Source: Bacillota bacterium (GTDB taxonomy: Bacteria; Bacillota; Clostridia; Acetivibrionales; DSM-1351). Taken from it: 9,873 nucleotides of DNA. Location of the stretch: contig JAEZUC010000151.1 of NCBI GenBank assembly GCA_023443515.1, forward strand, positions 1 through 9,873, read 5' to 3'. The notes beneath the pieces were generated by a model. That model ran no database searches and was not told the origin of the DNA. It saw only the letters and a list, made by a program, of their open reading frames with translations. Positions 6,511 through 9,873 of the stretch are shown piece by piece; positions within the stretch are counted from its first letter, which is position 1; each line of letters begins with the position of its first letter. A program made the position numbers and the translations under genes.

Positions 6511-7606
6511 AAACGAAGGATTTGGATCATGGGAGGCAATATGTTTACTTATTAATATGGTATTTGTTCAGGCAATATTGTATTTTCCAAAAGATGTGGC
6601 AGGTATGGGGGGGAGCGCAGGCTGGATTATACCCATAGCAGTAACCATAATTGCCTATATATACTTTGCCATAGCAAACGGGTTTTACAGATGCCATGGG
6701 AATCTGGATTTACTGGAAATATCTCAAAGGGCTGCAGGGAGAGTAATGAAAATAATTGTCGGGCTTCTGTCAGCCATGTTACTGATTTTTTTAGAAGCAT
6801 CCCTTTTGGGTGAATATGCACATTCACTAAAAGTAATATCCCTTGATAAATCTCCTATATCTTATGTCCTCATATTTTTCCTGGTTGGGATGGCTGCTGC
6901 GGCCTATTACGGAATAGAAGTAGTGGCACGTATAAGTGCCTTTATAGTACCCATATGCATAATAGGATTTATATTAATGACAATTGGAGTTATCCCTGAA
7001 TATAACACAGAGAATCTTTTCCCAATCTTGGGAAAAGGTATTGATTCTATAATTAATGGAAGCACTGTCAGCTTACATCTGTTTTCTCCGTTGCTTCTGA
7101 TATTTTTTTTGATACCATATTTCAAAAAAAGAAATCTAAACCGCGTAGGCTATTTATCAATAACCATATCAGGATTAATCTTGTTTTGGTCTGTTTTAGC
7201 CTTTTTATTAACTTATCCATATGAAACGGCAGTTGACAAAAAAATACCTTTATATCAGATGGCAAGACTAATAGAATTCGGGAATTATATACAAAGAGTG
7301 GAATCAGTTTTCGTTTTGGTATTCTCTTTATCATCAATATTATTCATGGGAGCCTTGTTTACTTTTATAACCCATATTATTGCCAAAACCCTTGATTTGG
7401 ACAGGCATCAGCCTATTGTAATACCCACCGCAGTTATAATATTCTCCGTGACCTTTATTAAAAAGGGGCTTCCATTTCACCTGCCTGATAGTCAAATGGC
7501 AAATATACTTTGGATTTTGGCACTTTTACTTCCTATTATTGTACTGATAATTGGTTCGATAAAAAAAGTAGACTGTGAAAATGAAGGAGGTCAAGACTGT
7601 GAGTAA
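6503..7606 (+). CDS. Spore germination protein, GerB-type permease-like B subunit
   Basis: Integral membrane B subunit of the receptor, a member of the APC/amino-acid permease superfamily (spore permease family). B subunits are the ones shown to bind germinants in Bacillus receptors. The ATG at 6503 is chosen because GGAGGTGAG (6490-6497 region) sits just upstream, although the frame opens earlier. The 367 residues match the usual 360-370 and show about ten hydrophobic segments, the first at 11-29 and the last at 333-352. Family features include FPKDVAGMGGSAGW (28-41), the EYNTENLFPIL stretch (166-176) and QRVESVF (264-270). It overlaps the A subunit by 8 bases (ATGAGTAA), so translation is probably coupled. 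The short hydrophilic tail overlaps the C-subunit start in the same way. Confidence 0.93.
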   Translation: MSKNEGFGSWEAICLLINMVFVQAILYFPKDVAGMGGSAGWIIPIAVTIIAYIYFAIANGFYRCHGNLDLLEISQRAAGRVMKIIVGLLSAMLLIFLEASLLGEYAHSLKVISLDKSPISYVLIFFLVGMAAAAYYGIEVVARISAFIVPICIIGFILMTIGVIPEYNTENLFPILGKGIDSIINGSTVSLHLFSPLLLIFFLIPYFKKRNLNRVGYLSITISGLILFWSVLAFLLTYPYETAVDKKIPLYQMARLIEFGNYIQRVESVFVLVFSLSSILFMGALFTFITHIIAKTLDLDRHQPIVIPTAVIIFSVTFIKKGLPFHLPDSQMANILWILALLLPIIVLIIGSIKKVDCENEGGQDCE

Positions 7607-8780
7607 AATAACCAAACTCTTTTATATTATTTTATGTATGACTATAATCATGGTAACTTTGACGGGCTGTTATGACAACAGGGAAATTGAAGACTTAGCT
7701 TATGTAGTAGCAATAGGAATAGATGAAGCTGATAACAATATGTTTAATCTAACTTTTCAGACTGCCGTACCAAAATCAATTACCACCGGCGAAGGGGAAA
7801 CAACAGATATAAAATCCTTTAAGACTGATAATTTCCTTTCCGGCTTCAGAAAAACAGGAAGATATTTGAGCAAAAAAATAAATTTATCCCATACAAAGAT
7901 AATAGTTGTTTCTGAAGAAATAGCAAAAAGAGGACTGCTTCCATTCCTCAATGGTTTACAAAACTATATGGAGCTTCGTCCTAATGTAAATATTATTGTA
8001 GCTGCCAATGGGGCCAAAAACTATATAGAATCCTTGCAACCAAAGATTTCAGCCAACCCAACAAAATATTACGATATGATGTTTAAATCCTATCAAACAG
8101 ATTTCCGTGTGCCAAGCTCCCAGTTGGGAGATTATCTATACAGAACCAGGAGTACAGGCTCTCAACCTGTAACTATATACACAGAGGTAGACAATACTGT
8201 AGTTGAAAGCAAAAAGCCCGATACAGACAAACCGGAGGAGGGCGCGGGAGAGGAAAAGAAAAGTATGTCTATAAAGGGTCTGGCTGTATTTAACAGAGAT
8301 AAAATGAAAGGGAGTCTTGATTCCGAAGAAACTTCCTTATACGCATTAATGACGGGGTCTATTGATACTATTAAACTGGAGGTTAAAGATCCTTTGGATG
8401 AGAGATATAAAATATTAAGCAACGTAAGTCTGGATAGATCCTCAAAGACAAGTGTACAAGTATATGGAGATAAACCTCAAATAAATATAGAGCTTAATCT
8501 TCGTGCAGACATAGAAGCAGTTCAAAGCAACATAATTTATTCCGATACTGCCAAATTGCAGAGAGTTCAAAAGGAGTATGAGGATTATTTAAAAAATGAA
8601 ATGAACAGCCTTCTCAACAAAGCTTCTAACACGTACAAAAGCGATATATTTGGTTTTGGACAGATTGCAAAGAAAAACTACAGCTCTGTATCACAATGGG
8701 AGCAAATAAAATGGCATGAAATTTTCCCGAATGCCGTTTACAAAGTAAGTATCAACATGACTGTGGCGGGTCAGCAATAA
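7599..8780 (+). CDS. Spore germination lipoprotein, GerC-type C subunit
   Basis: Lipoprotein subunit of the germinant receptor, expected on the outer face of the inner spore membrane. The GTG at 7599 is the likely start: AAGGAGG (7584-7590) lies 8 bases upstream, and an earlier in-frame GTG (7575) has no such site and would lengthen the signal peptide. Residues 1-23 form a lipoprotein signal ending LTG, with the lipidated cysteine at C24, followed by YDNREIEDLAYVVAIGID, a very typical GerC start. Other family features are LSHTKIIVVSEEIAKRG (96-112), LRPNVNIIVA (126-135) and the C-terminal WEQIKWHEIFPNAVYKVSI (367-385). A polar D/E/K/P-rich linker (about 204-222) separates the two halves. The length of 393 residues is normal. 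The gene overlaps the B subunit by 8 bases (GTGAGTAA). Confidence 0.94.
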   Translation: MSKITKLFYIILCMTIIMVTLTGCYDNREIEDLAYVVAIGIDEADNNMFNLTFQTAVPKSITTGEGETTDIKSFKTDNFLSGFRKTGRYLSKKINLSHTKIIVVSEEIAKRGLLPFLNGLQNYMELRPNVNIIVAANGAKNYIESLQPKISANPTKYYDMMFKSYQTDFRVPSSQLGDYLYRTRSTGSQPVTIYTEVDNTVVESKKPDTDKPEEGAGEEKKSMSIKGLAVFNRDKMKGSLDSEETSLYALMTGSIDTIKLEVKDPLDERYKILSNVSLDRSSKTSVQVYGDKPQINIELNLRADIEAVQSNIIYSDTAKLQRVQKEYEDYLKNEMNSLLNKASNTYKSDIFGFGQIAKKNYSSVSQWEQIKWHEIFPNAVYKVSINMTVAGQQ

Positions 8781-8798
8781 AAAAGGTGGAGTGAGAGA

Positions 8799-8969
8799 AT
8801 GACAGGTAATATAATTATTTTATTGTTCTTGATTTGGATATGTATATATACTTTTAGCTTTGGAGTACACACATGGAAAAATAAAAACTGGTTCGGAGGG
8901 TTGGTAGTGATACTATTATCATTAGCGTCACTGTTGCTTCCGGCAGCAATGATGTTTTGGCAGAATTAA
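8799..8969 (+). CDS. Small two-helix membrane protein, candidate germinant-receptor D subunit
   Basis: A 56-residue frame starts at the ATG at 8799, 18 bases after the C-subunit stop, with GGTGGAG (8785-8791) 7 bases upstream. Residues 4-23 and 33-54 are hydrophobic and are joined by a short basic turn (HTWKNKNW, 24-31), so it should be a hairpin with two membrane helices. Some GerA-type operons of Bacillus are known to include a small two-helix D gene that modulates receptor function; position, size class and topology agree. That this is a true D subunit is inference, since such proteins are poorly conserved. The good ribosome-binding site, tight spacing and clean hydrophobic pattern argue for a real gene. 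No clear terminator hairpin follows; only a T run (8988-8994) is seen. Confidence 0.78.
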   Translation: MTGNIIILLFLIWICIYTFSFGVHTWKNKNWFGGLVVILLSLASLLLPAAMMFWQN

Positions 8970-9013
8970 CAAACAACACCGGAACCCTTTTTTTATGGAT
9001 TGTTTATAATATT

Positions 9014-9061
9014 TCTTGTCCTAAGATATGATATAATTGTAAATTGTGATAACGGACAAGA
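9014..9061 (+). promoter_or_regulatory. Extended -10 promoter within an inverted repeat, upstream of the lysine-rich peptide and helicase
   Basis: TG-A-TATAAT (9029-9037) is a perfect extended -10 element; no good -35 box sits 17 bases upstream, which is usual for this promoter type. Transcription should begin near 9044, leaving a leader of about 75 bases. The element is flanked by TCTTGTCC (9014-9021) and its exact complement GGACAAGA (9054-9061). The arms could be a repressor site or coincidence. CCTAAG (9020-9025) also finds a complement, CTTAGG, at 9073-9078. Confidence 0.5.
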
Positions 9062-9119
9062 TTAAAATTGGCCTTAGGTATGAAAAACAAATAATTATTA
9101 AGGATAAGGTGTGAATGAA

Positions 9120-9242
9120 ATGTCATTTAAAAATCCGGATAGATTAAAGAAAAAGAAAAATAAAGTTTGGAAAGATTCCAAAGCTCCTAAGATTTCTCCT
9201 AAAACTGCTAAGAGTAAGAAGCCAAAAGTGAAATCGCGATAA
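9120..9242 (+). CDS. Small lysine-rich basic protein, function unknown
   Basis: A 40-residue frame from the ATG at 9120 with AAGGTG (9106-9111) about 8 bases upstream; a GTG at 9111 is in frame but overlaps that site. I count 15 lysines and 2 arginines against 2 aspartates, a net charge near +15, with no hydrophobic segment. The second half has spaced K-P/K-S repeats (KAPKISPKTAKSKKPKVK), resembling the disordered tails of histone-like or ribosome-associated proteins. Its TAA overlaps the AAAGGAG site of the helicase gene (start 15 bases downstream), so the two are probably cotranscribed and perhaps translationally coupled. RNA or ribosome binding would fit the charge and the neighbour but is inference; I recognise no named family. 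Confidence 0.65.
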   Translation: MSFKNPDRLKKKKNKVWKDSKAPKISPKTAKSKKPKVKSR

Positions 9243-9256
9243 AGGAGATAATATAA

Positions 9257-9873
9257 ATGAACCCAGCTTTTAGTGATTATAAATTGAGTAATGAAATATT
9301 AAAAGCAATTGGCATGTTGAATTTTAAAAGTCCTACCAAGGTTCAAGAAAAGGTTATACCGGCTGTATTAGAGCAAAAGGACATTATAGTAAAATCTCAA
9401 ACAGGAAGTGGTAAGACAGCTGCATTTGCAATTCCTATTTGTGAATTGGTAGAATGGGATGAAAATAAACCTCAGGCATTAGTGATTACGCCCACAAGAG
9501 AACTTGCAATACAGGTCAAGGAAGATATTTTTAATATTGGTAGATTTAAAAGGCTTAAAGTATCAGCTATTTACGGCAAGTCTCCTTTTTATAATCAGGA
9601 AAAGGAGCTTAAACAAAAAACACATGTAGTGGTTGGAACACCGGGACGTATTATAGACCATATCGAAAGAAATACCTTTGATACATCAAAAATAAAGTAT
9701 CTGGTAATTGATGAAGCCGATGAAATGCTTCATATGGGCTTTATTGAACAGATAGAGACTATAGTATCAAGTCTGTCAAAGGAACGTGTAACGGTGCTGT
9801 TGTCAGCAACAATGCCTAAAGACATAGAGACTCTATGCAACAAATACATGAAAGAGCCTATACGTGTTGAAAT
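9257..9873 (+). CDS. dbpA: DEAD-box ATP-dependent RNA helicase, DbpA/YxiN type (C-terminus cut off by window edge)
   Basis: ATP-dependent RNA helicase. The closest family I recognise is Bacillus YxiN/DbpA, which acts on 23S rRNA during large-subunit assembly. The ATG at 9257 follows AAAGGAG (9241-9247) by 9 bases. The 205 visible residues cover the first RecA-like domain: Q motif (F5 and SPTKVQ, 25-30), motif I SQTGSGKT (47-54), Ia PTREL (79-83), Ib VVGTPGRIIDH (125-135), DEAD (152-155) and SAT (183-185). WDENKPQALVITPTREL and VKEDIFNIGRFKRLKV closely resemble YxiN. The second RecA domain and the C-terminal RRM-like domain that gives DbpA its rRNA specificity lie beyond the window. The DEAD-box call is certain; the DbpA subtype is likely, with CshA-type the alternative. 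Confidence 0.93.
   Translation, partial: MNPAFSDYKLSNEILKAIGMLNFKSPTKVQEKVIPAVLEQKDIIVKSQTGSGKTAAFAIPICELVEWDENKPQALVITPTRELAIQVKEDIFNIGRFKRLKVSAIYGKSPFYNQEKELKQKTHVVVGTPGRIIDHIERNTFDTSKIKYLVIDEADEMLHMGFIEQIETIVSSLSKERVTVLLSATMPKDIETLCNKYMKEPIRVE

Noticed and set aside
8970..9000. T run (8988-8994) after the D-like gene as an intrinsic terminator
   Set aside because: The preceding ACCGGAACCC has no complementary arm nearby, so no stable hairpin can be drawn.
1..9873. CRISPR array, tRNA/rRNA genes, insertion sequence or prophage genes
   Set aside because: No regularly spaced direct repeats, tRNA-like cloverleaf, transposase motifs or terminal repeats were seen on either strand; the region reads as ordinary chromosomal DNA.

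Overview
The window looks like chromosomal DNA from an endospore-forming, low-GC Clostridia bacterium, possibly a Ruminiclostridium/Clostridium cellulolyticum-type organism. The genus is an inference from overall protein character, not a database result. The DNA is AT-rich, the Shine-Dalgarno sites are strong (AAGGAG, GGAGGTGAG), TTG and GTG starts occur, and two separate GerA-type spore germinant-receptor loci are present.

Layout. (1) Positions 1-1184, minus strand: a GerA-family A subunit that runs off the left edge. (2) A 118-bp divergent gap, then a membrane-anchored coiled-coil protein with a 3D (three-aspartate) cell-wall domain (1303-2094). (3) A well-formed sigma-A promoter (2127-2155), a ydaO-type cyclic-di-AMP riboswitch (about 2186-2325) and its intrinsic terminator (2352-2379). 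These lead into dapB (2466-3320), the diaminopimelate/lysine pathway reductase. (4) A shared bidirectional terminator (3321-3359), then on the minus strand a penicillin-binding-protein-5-like exported protein (3336-4556). All three of its active-site motifs have lost their hydroxyl residue. (5) A second germinant-receptor operon on the plus strand (4780-8969). Its A, B and C subunits are joined by 8-bp overlaps, and an unlisted 56-residue two-helix membrane protein follows, probably a fourth (D) subunit. (6) A promoter region, a 40-residue lysine-rich peptide gene (9120-9242) and the 5' part of a DbpA/YxiN-type DEAD-box RNA helicase (9257 to the edge).

How it fits together. Most genes concern spore germination or the cell wall. 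The A-B-C(-D) operon should form an inner-spore-membrane nutrient receptor. DapB draws on the precursor shared by peptidoglycan diaminopimelate and spore dipicolinate, and here it is under apparent c-di-AMP control. The 3D protein and the inactive-looking PBP5 homologue are envelope proteins. The points most worth a second look are the apparent pseudo-carboxypeptidase, the c-di-AMP switch in front of dapB, the small D-like subunit, and a bipartite motif shared by the upstream regions of the 3D gene and the receptor operon.
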